Shown here: positions 44,918 to 53,082 of the stretch, in pieces
Layout of the letters: the number at the start of each line of letters is the position of its first letter
Numbering within the stretch: the stretch's first letter is position 1
The notes under the pieces: generated by a model
Told to the model about the DNA's origin: nothing
The model's input: the letters and a program-made list of their open reading frames with translations, nothing else
The model's database searches: none
Translations under genes and position numbers: made by a program
Source: DGNJ01 sp002388905
Lineage (GTDB): Bacteria; Pseudomonadota; Gammaproteobacteria; Pseudomonadales; Porticoccaceae
Direction of reading: 5' to 3'
DNA: 64,000 bases
Assembly (NCBI GenBank): GCA_036843405.1
Contig: DAITSJ010000009.1
Coordinates: forward strand, 50,702 to 114,701

Positions 44918-46738
44918 TCAGTAAACATCCCGCTGATAACGTTTTTCCCGTTGCAGGGATTTCAGGTAGTCGCGGGCCTTGTCGGCGGACATCCCGCCCT
45001 GTTCGGCGATAATCGTGGTCAGGGCCTCGTGCACGTCCGGCGCCATGCGGTCGGCGTCGCCGCACACATAGAGATGGGCACCGTCCTGAATCCAGGCGTA
45101 GAGATCCCGGGCGTTCTCCAGCAGCCGGTGCTGGACGTAAACCTTGTTTTCGGTGTCCCGGGAGAAGGCCACGTCCATGCGGGTGAGGATGCCGTCGCGC
45201 AGCCAGCGCTGCCAGTCGGTCTGGTAGAGGAAGTCGGTGCGAAAGTGCTGCTCTCCGAAAAACAGCCAGTTGCGGCCGTCGGCGCCCCGGTGTTCCCGTT
45301 CCTCGACAAAAGCCCGGAAGGGCGCCACGCCGGTGCCGGGACCGATCATGATGATCGGCGTGGCGTCGTCGGCCGGCAGCTTGAAATTTTTGTTGCGCTG
45401 GACGTAGACGGGTACCGTCTCCCCCGGTTCGACCCGGTCCGACAGGTAGGTGGAGGCGACACCGTGCCGCTCCCGGCCGTGACTGCGATAGCGAACGGCC
45501 GCCACGGTGAGATGGACTTCGTCCGGATTGGCGTTGTAGCTGGAGGCAATGGAGTAATCCCTCGGCTGGAGCTTGCGCAACATGGTCACGAACCGTTTCG
45601 CGTCCAGTTCCCGGGCGGAAAAATCCCGCACCACATCGACGATGTGCCGGCCCCAGCGGTATTCGGTCAGCCTGCCGGCGTTGTCGGGTTCCAGCAGCCG
45701 GTTCAGTTCGTCGCTGTCGGCGAATTCCGCGTAGGCCCCGAGGAAGGGCGGGGTCACGGTGGTGATTTCGTAGTCGTGGCGCAGGGCCTCCTCCAGGGTC
45801 TGCTCGCCGCGGGGAGTGGGAACGACTTCCGAGCCCTCCAGGCCGACGGCCTCGAGCAGTTCGAAGATCACTTCGTCGTGGTTGCGGGCGACAATGGACA
45901 GGGCGTCGCCGGGCTCGAAACTGAGCCCCGAATCCGCCAGGGAAAGCTCGATATGGCGGATTTCCTTGTTGGAGCCGCGACCGGTGATCTTGAGGTTGTC
46001 GAGCACTTCCGCGGGAAAGGGATTGTCCCGGCCGAAGGCGCTCGGTTGCCTGGTCCGGGCCTGGCTGCCGATGGCCACCACGTTGGGCCCTGGCTCCCCG
46101 CCGCTGTCGAATCGCTCGCCGAGCCGTTTCAGCACCGTCTCTGTCCAGTGAGCCGCCGGCTCGTCGTAGTCCACGTCGCAGTCGACGCGATCATGGAGGC
46201 GTTCCGCGCCCAGTTCGGCCAGCCGGGCATCGAAATCCTTGCCGGTCTGGCAGAAATGCTCGTAACTCGAATCGCCCAGGCCGAGTACCGCATAGGGCAC
46301 GCCGGCGAGGCCGGGGGCCTTGCGGCTGTGCAGGAATTCGTGAAACTCCTCGGCGGGATCCGGCGGGTCGCCTTCGCCGTGGGTGGCGGTGACCAGGACC
46401 AGGCACTGTTCCTTCTTCAGGTCCCGGGGTTTGTAATCGGCCATATCCAGGGCCCGGGCGTTCAGGCCCCTGTCTTCGGCCTGGGCCCTGAATTGCTCGG
46501 CGATCCTCTCGGCGTTGCCCGTTTCCGAGCCGTAGAGGATGGTTATGGTGGGTTTTTCGGTGGCCGACGGCGCTACCCGGGCGCCGGCCTCGCCGGCACC
46601 GGCGGCGTTGAGTCCCGCCAGGTAACCGCTGATCCACTGGGCCTGGTCGGCGGACAGGCTTTTCACCAGTTCATTGAGACACCTGGCCTGCTCGCGGTCG
46701 AGTGGGCTGGCATGTTCATTGATGTCATTGACCCGCAT
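44918..46738 (-). CDS. cysJ: Sulfite reductase flavoprotein (alpha) subunit
   Basis: The 606-residue NADPH-dependent diflavin reductase has a flavodoxin-like FMN domain (TILYGSETGNAERIAEQFRAQAE and ATHGEGDPPDPAEEFHEF), an FAD-binding segment (RDYSIASSYNANPDEVHLTV) and an NADPH domain (MIGPGTGVAPFRAFVEER; YVCGDADRMAPDVHEAL), ending in KRYQRDVY as usual for CysJ. It transfers electrons to CysI. It is the first gene of the cysJI unit; a dyad-rich AT stretch upstream (46785-46804) may hold the CysB site. Confidence 0.95.
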   Translation of the reverse strand: MRVNDINEHASPLDREQARCLNELVKSLSADQAQWISGYLAGLNAAGAGEAGARVAPSATEKPTITILYGSETGNAERIAEQFRAQAEDRGLNARALDMADYKPRDLKKEQCLVLVTATHGEGDPPDPAEEFHEFLHSRKAPGLAGVPYAVLGLGDSSYEHFCQTGKDFDARLAELGAERLHDRVDCDVDYDEPAAHWTETVLKRLGERFDSGGEPGPNVVAIGSQARTRQPSAFGRDNPFPAEVLDNLKITGRGSNKEIRHIELSLADSGLSFEPGDALSIVARNHDEVIFELLEAVGLEGSEVVPTPRGEQTLEEALRHDYEITTVTPPFLGAYAEFADSDELNRLLEPDNAGRLTEYRWGRHIVDVVRDFSARELDAKRFVTMLRKLQPRDYSIASSYNANPDEVHLTVAAVRYRSHGRERHGVASTYLSDRVEPGETVPVYVQRNKNFKLPADDATPIIMIGPGTGVAPFRAFVEEREHRGADGRNWLFFGEQHFRTDFLYQTDWQRWLRDGILTRMDVAFSRDTENKVYVQHRLLENARDLYAWIQDGAHLYVCGDADRMAPDVHEALTTIIAEQGGMSADKARDYLKSLQREKRYQRDVY

Positions 46739-46784
46739 AGTGGCGATAACTTCAGGTCTTTATGAACCTGAGAGAGCAGTAAAG

Positions 46785-46804
46785 CATTAGTTATAACTTT
46801 AATG
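46785..46804 (-). promoter_or_regulatory. AT-rich dyad upstream of cysJ, candidate CysB/LysR-type site
   Basis: A 20-bp near-palindrome contains the perfect GTTATAAC core (46790-46797) with CATTA and TAATG flanks. It is 47 bp from the cysJ start and includes a TATAAC that could act as -10 on the minus strand. A second short dyad (TCAGGT/ACCTGA) lies closer to the gene at about 46752-46771. CysB sites are degenerate, so the identity is a guess from location. Confidence 0.3.
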
Positions 46805-47008
46805 TTTGACGGAAGTTTTGCACAAGAATATTTGGGAATGAGCATAAACGTGCAGCGCATAATGGAATCCGGCGCTTGCCGTTGCCTGGATTTCACCGCC
46901 GCGCCTCCCTATACTCGCCGGGAAGATAATAAGCGGCGACTTAAGCCGGCGTGGCGGGCCTGGTGCAAACCGGTTGCCACCACCTGACAGCAGCAGGAGG
47001 GAAAAATA

Positions 47009-47785
47009 ATGACAGGACGATTTGACGGAAAGGTGGTCCTGGTGACGGCGGCGGCCGGCGGCATCGGCGCCGCCACAGCCAAGGCTTTTGCCATCGAGGG
47101 GGCGAAGGTCATGCTCTCCGACATCAATGAGGCGGGGGGCGAGGAAATGGCGCAATCGTTGCGCCAGGGCGGTGCCGATGCCCGCTTTTTTGCCGCCGAT
47201 GCCACCCTGGAGCCGGATATCCGGGCACTGGTCGCCGAAACCGTGAATGCCTTCGGTGGCCTGCATGTGGCCGCCAATGTCGTGGGGGATGCGGTTGGCG
47301 ATGCCTACGGTCCGGAATTCCACCAACAAAGTCTCGAGGGCTGGGACGGTACTGTCGCCGTTTCCCTGCGCAGCGTATTCCTTTCCATGAAATATGAGAT
47401 CGCCCACATGATCGAGCACGGCGGCGGCACCATCGCCAATGTGGCGTCATTGTCCGGTATGCTCTATGTGCCCGATTCGGGAGCCGCCTATTCCGCCGCC
47501 AAGGCCGGCGTCATCCAGCTGACCCGTTTTGCGGCGCTCACCTATGCGGACCGGGGCGTTCGTGTCAATTGCATCGCACCGGGCACCACGCCCACCGCCG
47601 CCTACCAAAAGTGGGGACCGGAGGCGGCCGAGGCGTTGACCCAGCGCCTGCTGGAGGGGCACGCCATCAAGCGCCCCATCGATCCCGGTGAACAGGCGGC
47701 CGCCATGCTCTGGCTGTGTTCCGAGGACGCCGCCATGGTCACCGGGCAGAACCTGCCGGTGGATGGCGGCTGGTCTGCGCGCTAG
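47009..47785 (+). CDS. SDR family oxidoreductase
   Basis: The 258-residue classical SDR has TAAAGGIG as cofactor loop, DINEAGG after strand 2 (NAD preference), and YSAAKAG as catalytic Tyr/Lys. The C-terminus has the usual MVTGQNLPVDGGW. SD AGGAGG precedes the ATG. The next gene, 83 bp downstream on the same strand, is another SDR of similar design, suggesting a tandem duplication. The third strand motif (ANVVGDAVGDAYG replacing NNAG) is atypical and shared in part with its neighbour (ANVLGGAH). Confidence 0.88.
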   Translation: MTGRFDGKVVLVTAAAGGIGAATAKAFAIEGAKVMLSDINEAGGEEMAQSLRQGGADARFFAADATLEPDIRALVAETVNAFGGLHVAANVVGDAVGDAYGPEFHQQSLEGWDGTVAVSLRSVFLSMKYEIAHMIEHGGGTIANVASLSGMLYVPDSGAAYSAAKAGVIQLTRFAALTYADRGVRVNCIAPGTTPTAAYQKWGPEAAEALTQRLLEGHAIKRPIDPGEQAAAMLWLCSEDAAMVTGQNLPVDGGWSAR

Positions 47786-47868
47786 CGGACTACAGCCGGC
47801 CGGGGGGCGGCACTACCAACGAGTCTCCGACCGGTGCTATACAACAAGACAAGAAGGGACAGAAGCAG

Positions 47869-48687
47869 ATGGCAAGATTCCAGGATAAAGTCGTGCTCGT
47901 GGCCGGTGGCGCCAGCGGCATCGGCGCCGCCACCAGTGAGGCATTTGCCCGGGAGGGGGCGCTGGTGGCCATCGCCGATATTCAGGACGGCAGGGGCAAG
48001 GCGCTGTCGGAAAGACTCACGGCCGAAGGCGGCAGGGCCATTTACCTGCGCGCCGACTGCACTCGGGGCAGTGACGTGGAAAACCTTGTCGCCGCCACGG
48101 TCCGGGAACTTGGCAGGCTCGATGTCGCGGCCAACGTCCTCGGCGGCGCCCATCCCGAAGACAAGCCGGGCAACACGCTGCACACCACCAGCGAAGATGC
48201 CTACCACGGAACCATGGCCATCTCCCTGGACAGCGTCTTCCTGCTGATGAAGCGGCAGGTTGGGCAGATGATCGACCAGGGCGGCGGCGCCATCGTCAAT
48301 GTCTCGTCCATGGCGGCGGTGGCGGCGGAAAAGCACGCCACCCTCGCCTACGGTATGGCCAAGGCCGCCCTTAATCACCTGACCCGTTTCGCCGCCGCGG
48401 ATTACGCCAGATACGGGATCCGCGTCAATGCCATCATGCCAGGGACCACCGCTACGCCCCTGCTCAGGGATCTCTTCAGCGAAGAGCAAATCACCGAAAT
48501 CTGCACCGGGCAACAGGCCATTCCCAGGCCCATAGAACCGGAAGAGCAGGCCGCCGCCATTCTCTGGCTGGCTTCGGATGAGGCGGCAATGATCACCGGC
48601 GCCCTGTTACCCGTGGACGGCGGGCGCGGGGCCTTTGGTCTGCAGGGGCCGCCGGCGTCGGCAGTGGCCAGAGCCCTTTCCCGCTGA
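47869..48687 (+). CDS. SDR family oxidoreductase, tandem paralogue
   Basis: The 272-residue SDR begins MARFQDKVVLVAGGASGIGAAT (cofactor loop AGGASGIG) with Asp after strand 2 (ADIQDG). Catalytic residues lie in YGMAKAAL (Tyr/Lys). The NNAG motif is replaced by NVLGGAH as in the preceding gene, marking the two as a pair. I use ATG 47869; the frame is open further upstream but runs into the preceding gene. The SD AAGAAGGGA is weak. Substrates unknown; probably another catabolic ketone/alcohol pair. Confidence 0.87.
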   Translation: MARFQDKVVLVAGGASGIGAATSEAFAREGALVAIADIQDGRGKALSERLTAEGGRAIYLRADCTRGSDVENLVAATVRELGRLDVAANVLGGAHPEDKPGNTLHTTSEDAYHGTMAISLDSVFLLMKRQVGQMIDQGGGAIVNVSSMAAVAAEKHATLAYGMAKAALNHLTRFAAADYARYGIRVNAIMPGTTATPLLRDLFSEEQITEICTGQQAIPRPIEPEEQAAAILWLASDEAAMITGALLPVDGGRGAFGLQGPPASAVARALSR

Positions 48688-48728
48688 ACGGCCGGACAGC
48701 GGCTCCGGTGGAGAATGAGGCGGGTGGA

Positions 48729-48742
48729 ATGATGCAGATCAT
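48729..48742. promoter_or_regulatory. FNR/CRP-like dyad upstream of the multiheme cytochrome operon
   Basis: ATGAT-GCAG-ATCAT is a perfect 5-4-5 palindrome. Its core TGAT-N4-ATCA matches the FNR/Anr consensus TTGAT-N4-ATCAA at all but the two outermost bases. About 40 bp downstream is a TAGAAT -10-like hexamer (48783-48788), which would put the dyad centre near -60, close to a class I activator position. This fits oxygen-regulated expression of the cytochrome operon. Confidence 0.45.
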
Positions 48743-48802
48743 GCAAAACCGGTTTGAGGCTTTGTTGTTTTCGCCAAGGACCTAGAATGGGTGGTGGAGA
48801 GA

Positions 48803-49258
48803 ATGTTATCGGGCACGGCCATGCGCACGGGAAAAGGCGGTTTTTTTCTTTTCATGGTTTTTTTCGGACTGGCACAGGCGGTGCCGGCGGGAAGGGCATC
48901 GGCCGATAGCGGTACCACCGTTGCCGACGACCCCCGGGCCTGCCTCATGTGCCACGGTTCGGCGCCGGTCAGGGGGATTCTGAAAACGCCGCATTTCACC
49001 TCCACCAGCCCCCGGGCACCGGGCGCGCAGAAGGGGTGTCAATCCTGCCATGGGCCGGCCGGGGCCCATCTGGAAAAACCCCTGCAGGTGAGTCCGCGGC
49101 GTTTTGGCACAGGCAGCGATCTTGCGGTGGAGAAACAGAACGGCGTCTGCCTTGGCTGCCATCAGGAGAATTCCGGCCCGGCATTGCCGTCTTCCCATCC
49201 GGCCATCGGGGACAACAGCTGTGTTCAATGCCATCAGGTACACCCGTCCGACGGGTAG
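48803..49258 (+). CDS. Small periplasmic tetraheme cytochrome c, related to the N-terminal half of the decaheme
   Basis: The 151-residue protein has a hydrophobic signal segment (KGGFFLFMVFFGLAQAVPAGRASA) and four CXXCH heme sites (CLMCH 47, CQSCH 79, CLGCH 116, CVQCH 140). The first three hemes and their spacing closely match residues 42-115 of the next gene (shared TPHF, GCQSCHGPA and VCL-CH), so it is a shortened paralogue of a decaheme's front half. An internal ATG at 48821 is an alternative start. It is the first gene of the operon and should shuttle electrons in the periplasm. Confidence 0.85.
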   Translation: MLSGTAMRTGKGGFFLFMVFFGLAQAVPAGRASADSGTTVADDPRACLMCHGSAPVRGILKTPHFTSTSPRAPGAQKGCQSCHGPAGAHLEKPLQVSPRRFGTGSDLAVEKQNGVCLGCHQENSGPALPSSHPAIGDNSCVQCHQVHPSDG

Positions 49259-49364
49259 GCATTCGCCGGGAAAGTATCTGGCGCGCCGAAACGGCGGGTG
49301 GCAAGTGCCGGTTGGTCAGCTAGACTTCCGGATCAACAACAGGGGAATAACGAGCGGTGGAAAT

Positions 49365-50285
49365 ATGGGCATAAGAAACCTGTGCCGCACTCTCTTTATA
49401 CTGGTAGTGGCGCTTGTGCCGGTTTCCTCCCTCGCCGGGGAAGGCGGGAAGGAGGCCGATGGATACGTCGATAACGAACGGCAAACCTGCCTGATGTGCC
49501 ACAACACCCCGGCGGTAAAGGGGGTGCTGGAAACGCCCCATTTCATGTCCGGCGATCCCGCCTCACCGGGAGAGCGGCAAGGCTGCCAGTCCTGTCACGG
49601 CCCCGCGAGCGAGCACGTGGCCAGTCCCATGCAGGTCAAACCCATGGGTTTCGGTGCGGACAGCGAGATACCCGTGGAGGCGCAGAATACGGTTTGTCTG
49701 GACTGCCATGAAAGTGGCGACAGAAACGACTGGCATGCCAGTACCCATGCCGCGGCCGGCGTCGCCTGCGCCGACTGCCACAGTGTCCACGAGCCCCGCC
49801 AGAAGGCTCTGAACCGAAATGCCCAGGCGGGTATCTGTTTCGACTGCCACCTGGACAAGCGCCAGGCACTGCGCCGGCGCTCCCACCACCCCATCGAGGA
49901 AGGCCTGGTGGGCTGTGCCGACTGCCACAATCCCCACGGCGGGAGTGGTCCCGGCCAGTTGCAGGCGGTCTCGGTCAACGATACCTGTACCACCTGCCAC
50001 GCCGAGAAGCGGGGTCCGTTCCTGTGGGAGCATCCGCCGGTTGCGGACGACTGCACCAACTGCCACGATCCCCACGGCTCGGTGCACCCGGATCTTCTGG
50101 TCCAGCGCCCGCCCTTTCTGTGCCAGCAATGCCACAGCGAGAGCTTCCACCCCGGCACCCTGCGCAGTGGTACCGGCCTGCCCGGCGCGTCGCCCGACAA
50201 CAAAATCCTCGGGGGCGCCTGCACCAACTGCCACAGCCAGGTGCACGGTTCCAATCATCCCTCGGGTACGGTGTTGTCCCGATAG
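49365..50285 (+). CDS. Periplasmic decaheme cytochrome c, MtrA/DmsE/PioA family
   Basis: The 306-residue secreted protein has a signal peptide (residues 1-24, MGIRNLCRTLFILVVALVPV...LAG). Ten CXXCH sites start at residues 42, 74, 111, 135, 158, 184, 208, 230, 253 and 286, matching the MtrA/DmsE/PioA family in number, length and spacing, with the typical CADCHNPHG and CTNCHDPHG repeats. Such proteins sit inside an MtrB-type barrel and carry electrons through the outer membrane. The MtrB-like gene follows at once. I use ATG 49365 with GGTGGA upstream; the frame is open further back, over the preceding gene. Confidence 0.95.
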   Translation: MGIRNLCRTLFILVVALVPVSSLAGEGGKEADGYVDNERQTCLMCHNTPAVKGVLETPHFMSGDPASPGERQGCQSCHGPASEHVASPMQVKPMGFGADSEIPVEAQNTVCLDCHESGDRNDWHASTHAAAGVACADCHSVHEPRQKALNRNAQAGICFDCHLDKRQALRRRSHHPIEEGLVGCADCHNPHGGSGPGQLQAVSVNDTCTTCHAEKRGPFLWEHPPVADDCTNCHDPHGSVHPDLLVQRPPFLCQQCHSESFHPGTLRSGTGLPGASPDNKILGGACTNCHSQVHGSNHPSGTVLSR

Positions 50286-50297
50286 GAGGCCCAAGGC

Positions 50298-52529
50298 ATG
50301 AAGCGGCAACTGATTCTCACCCTGTCTGCGCTGGCGGCGGTTTGCCAGGCCCTGGCGTCGCCTGTCAATCCCCTGCTGGGCGACAAGTATTCCCTCTTTG
50401 AGCAGCCGTCACTGGTTCGTGGCCAGCGCATCACCCTGGGTGTTATCGGCAACGACCGGGACAGCTTCAAGCTCGGCGAGTATACGGGTTTGAGGGAAGA
50501 CGGCGTCTACGGCCTGGGTGCCTTTTTCAGCGGTGGCGAATGGTTCGAAAGCGACATTAACTACCGCCTTGAGGGCAGGGACCTGGGGCTGGAATCGCGC
50601 CAGATCCTGGGTCGCTTCGGCTTTGCCCGCGGTATCCGGCTGGACGTGGCCTATCGGGAATTGCCCCATTACGAACTGGATAGCATTCTGATTCCTTTCC
50701 ACCGGGCCGGCGGCAATCGCTGGCAGCTGCCGGCCGACTGGGTCGGCGCCAGCGGCGTCGCCGGTTTCACCGGCCTGGACGGCGCCCTGGGGGAGACGGA
50801 TACCCACACCAAGCGCAAGCGCGTGGAGGCGGAGCTTCTGGTCCCCCTTAATGAAAACTGGAGCCTGGCCGCCGACTATAGCCTGGAGGACAAAAGCGGC
50901 AATCAGCTAACCGGCGTCGTATTCGGGGTCGGCGGTACCCAACTGGGGGTCCGCGTGCCCTCCGAGATCGACCGACAAACCCGGGAGATGGGGTTGTCCC
51001 TCGCCTACCAGTCCGGTTGGGGCAGTTTTACCGGGGGTTATCGCTACAGCGACCTGGACGAAGAAAGCGATCCCCTGATCGTGCAAAATCCCTTTATCAG
51101 CCCCGCCTTTGCCGATGCCGCCAATTATCCCCGGGGTTTTGCCCGCCTGGCGCCGGCGCCGGACAACAGCGCCCATGTTTTCTACGGCAAGGGAATTCTG
51201 CGCCTGGGCAGAACCGCCCGCCTGAGCCTGGATTTGCAGCGGGCCCGCCATGAGCAGGACGACGACTTCCTGCCCTATACCGTCAACGACGGCCTGGCGA
51301 CACCGCTGGCACTGCCCGCCCCGGACCTGGATGGCGAGCGCGTTATCAGCCACGCGAGGTTTGCCCTGACCGTTCGGCCAACGGCGCGCACCAACCTGGC
51401 TCTGAAATACCGGTACCACGACCGGGACGATCGTACCGACCGGATGCCCTTCGCCTTTGTCCTTCACGATGTCCTGGAGCAGGGCACGGACCCCGCGGCC
51501 GGTGATATTCGGGTCAACCGGCCCTACAGCCGCACCACCCGCCAGTTGTCACTGGAGGGTGGCTACCGCTTTTCCGGCGGCTGGCGACTTTCAGTGGGAT
51601 TGGAGCGGGAAACCGTGGAGCGGGACTTCCTGCCTGTGGACGAAACCGAGGAGGATGCCGGCCACCTGAAGCTCAATTACCGGCTGGGCGACCGGGTTTC
51701 CGGGTGGCTCAAGTGGCGGCGCGCCGATCGCAGCAGCGGCACCTACGACAGCAACGCCGCCTATCTGGCCGGCCACCCCCAGGCCTTTATCGATGCCAAC
51801 GGCACCGATGCCTTCGTCAACGATCCGGCGCTGCGGATTTTTTTCCTGGCCGATCGCGAGCGCGACCAGCAGGACTGGGTGCTCAACTGGGCCGCGTCCG
51901 CGAGCACCAGCCTGGCGCTGAAGATCCAGCGTAGCGACGACGACTACCCCGACAGCCAATTCGGTCTGTCCGAAGCACAACGGCGCAACCTGACCCTGGA
52001 CGCCTCCTACAGTCCCGACAAAACGTTCAGCCTATACGGCTACGCCAGCCGGGCCTGGCAGGAGCGGGATCAGGGCGGCTTCCAGTGGCTCGGCTTCCTG
52101 CCCCAGATGGTCCTGCCGCCGCTGCGCGATAACAGTGCCAACGGCTGGCGGGTGGCCAGCGAGTCCCGCAGCGATACCCTGGGCGCCGGCCTGGAGTGGG
52201 CGGTCAACAACCGGCTCGACCTGGAGCTGGAATATGCCCTGACCCGTTCGGAAACGGAATACGATATCGAAGCGGGCTCGGCGCTGACGGCGGCCCCGTT
52301 GCCGGATCTGACCATGGATTGGCGGGATATTACCGCCCGGGCCCGCTATCGGGTCCGCGAGGGGATTTCCCTGGCCCTGCAATACCGGTTCCGGGATTAC
52401 AGCACCGACGATTTTGCCCTGGACGGCGTGGCCGTCGATACCGATCCAAGTGTCTTGTTGAGCGGCGCCGCCAGCCCGGATTTTCGCGCCAACACCCTCG
52501 TATTCTCAGTGACCTATGAGCTTCGTTAA
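50298..52529 (+). CDS. MtrB/PioB-family outer-membrane beta-barrel of the decaheme conduit
   Basis: The 743-residue protein has a signal peptide (MKRQLILTLSALAAVCQALA). The rest is a long run of alternating beta strands with MtrB-family features: GDKYSLFEQPSLVRG near the N-terminus, GFARGIRLDVAYRELPHYELDSILIPF, EAELLVPLNENWSLAADYSLEDKSGNQL and the C-terminal VFSVTYELR with a terminal aromatic/Arg. It forms the sheath for the decaheme. The CXXC of the Shewanella MtrB N-terminus is absent. It starts 13 bp after the decaheme and overlaps the next gene by 14 bp, so the operon is translationally tight. Confidence 0.9.
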   Translation: MKRQLILTLSALAAVCQALASPVNPLLGDKYSLFEQPSLVRGQRITLGVIGNDRDSFKLGEYTGLREDGVYGLGAFFSGGEWFESDINYRLEGRDLGLESRQILGRFGFARGIRLDVAYRELPHYELDSILIPFHRAGGNRWQLPADWVGASGVAGFTGLDGALGETDTHTKRKRVEAELLVPLNENWSLAADYSLEDKSGNQLTGVVFGVGGTQLGVRVPSEIDRQTREMGLSLAYQSGWGSFTGGYRYSDLDEESDPLIVQNPFISPAFADAANYPRGFARLAPAPDNSAHVFYGKGILRLGRTARLSLDLQRARHEQDDDFLPYTVNDGLATPLALPAPDLDGERVISHARFALTVRPTARTNLALKYRYHDRDDRTDRMPFAFVLHDVLEQGTDPAAGDIRVNRPYSRTTRQLSLEGGYRFSGGWRLSVGLERETVERDFLPVDETEEDAGHLKLNYRLGDRVSGWLKWRRADRSSGTYDSNAAYLAGHPQAFIDANGTDAFVNDPALRIFFLADRERDQQDWVLNWAASASTSLALKIQRSDDDYPDSQFGLSEAQRRNLTLDASYSPDKTFSLYGYASRAWQERDQGGFQWLGFLPQMVLPPLRDNSANGWRVASESRSDTLGAGLEWAVNNRLDLELEYALTRSETEYDIEAGSALTAAPLPDLTMDWRDITARARYRVREGISLALQYRFRDYSTDDFALDGVAVDTDPSVLLSGAASPDFRANTLVFSVTYELR

Positions 52530-53055
52530 GGGAAAAAGGGCCATCTGGCTGGCGGCCGCCGGCGGCCTTGCAGTCGGTGTTGTCCTGGTCGTGCTCGCCG
52601 ACTGGGTGGACCCGAAGATATCCAGCCAGGAATTCTGTACGGGTGCCTGTCACAGCATGCAGGTGCACGTGGCCGGCAAGGACTACTACCAGCAGTCGGT
52701 GCACCGTAGCACCCACACCGGCGTCGTTACCGGCTGCGGCGATTGCCATATCCCCAACGAACTGGTGCCCGCCACCTGGGTGCACGTCAAGAAGGGGCTG
52801 GCCGACATCTACGCGACCCTGGTGCGCGACCTGGACAGCCCCGAGGCCTGGGCCGCCCGCCGGCCCGCCCTGACCGAGGAGGCCCGTCACTGGTTCCTTG
52901 AGACCGACAGCGCCACCTGCCGGCACTGCCACAGGAAAGACGCCATTGAGCCCCGCAGCCAGGCCGGACGCACCATGCACGGCATTGCCCGACAAAAAGG
53001 CATGACCTGTATCGAGTGCCACACCAACCTGGTGCATCCCCCGGCCGGTTCCTGA
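52516..53055 (+). CDS. NapC/NirT/CymA-type membrane tetraheme cytochrome c
   Basis: The 179-residue protein has one N-terminal membrane helix (residues 9-28) and four heme sites: FCTGACH (Cys41, a CX3CH spacing), CGDCH 74, CRHCH 135 and CIECH 165. The HSM after the first heme (CHSM) is typical of the quinol-oxidising NapC/NrfH/CymA family. It would pass electrons from the menaquinol or ubiquinol pool to the periplasmic cytochromes. It overlaps the MtrB-like gene by 14 bp. It completes a path from quinol to outer membrane. Confidence 0.93.
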   Translation: MSFVKGKRAIWLAAAGGLAVGVVLVVLADWVDPKISSQEFCTGACHSMQVHVAGKDYYQQSVHRSTHTGVVTGCGDCHIPNELVPATWVHVKKGLADIYATLVRDLDSPEAWAARRPALTEEARHWFLETDSATCRHCHRKDAIEPRSQAGRTMHGIARQKGMTCIECHTNLVHPPAGS

Positions 53056-53082
53056 TCGCCGTCAGACCGGAGCAAAAGCGGT

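Noticed and set aside
43183..46765. Long plus-strand open frames (515 and 632 codons) opposite cysI and cysJ
   Set aside because: The minus-strand genes carry unmistakable sulfite-reductase motifs; the opposite translations are Gly/Ala/Val-rich shadows without recognisable structure.
48803..53055. The multiheme operon as a ferrous-iron oxidation (PioAB/MtoAB) system
   Set aside because: Gene order is compatible, but no HiPIP or dedicated oxidase is present and the FNR-like box points to reduction; direction of electron flow cannot be decided from sequence.
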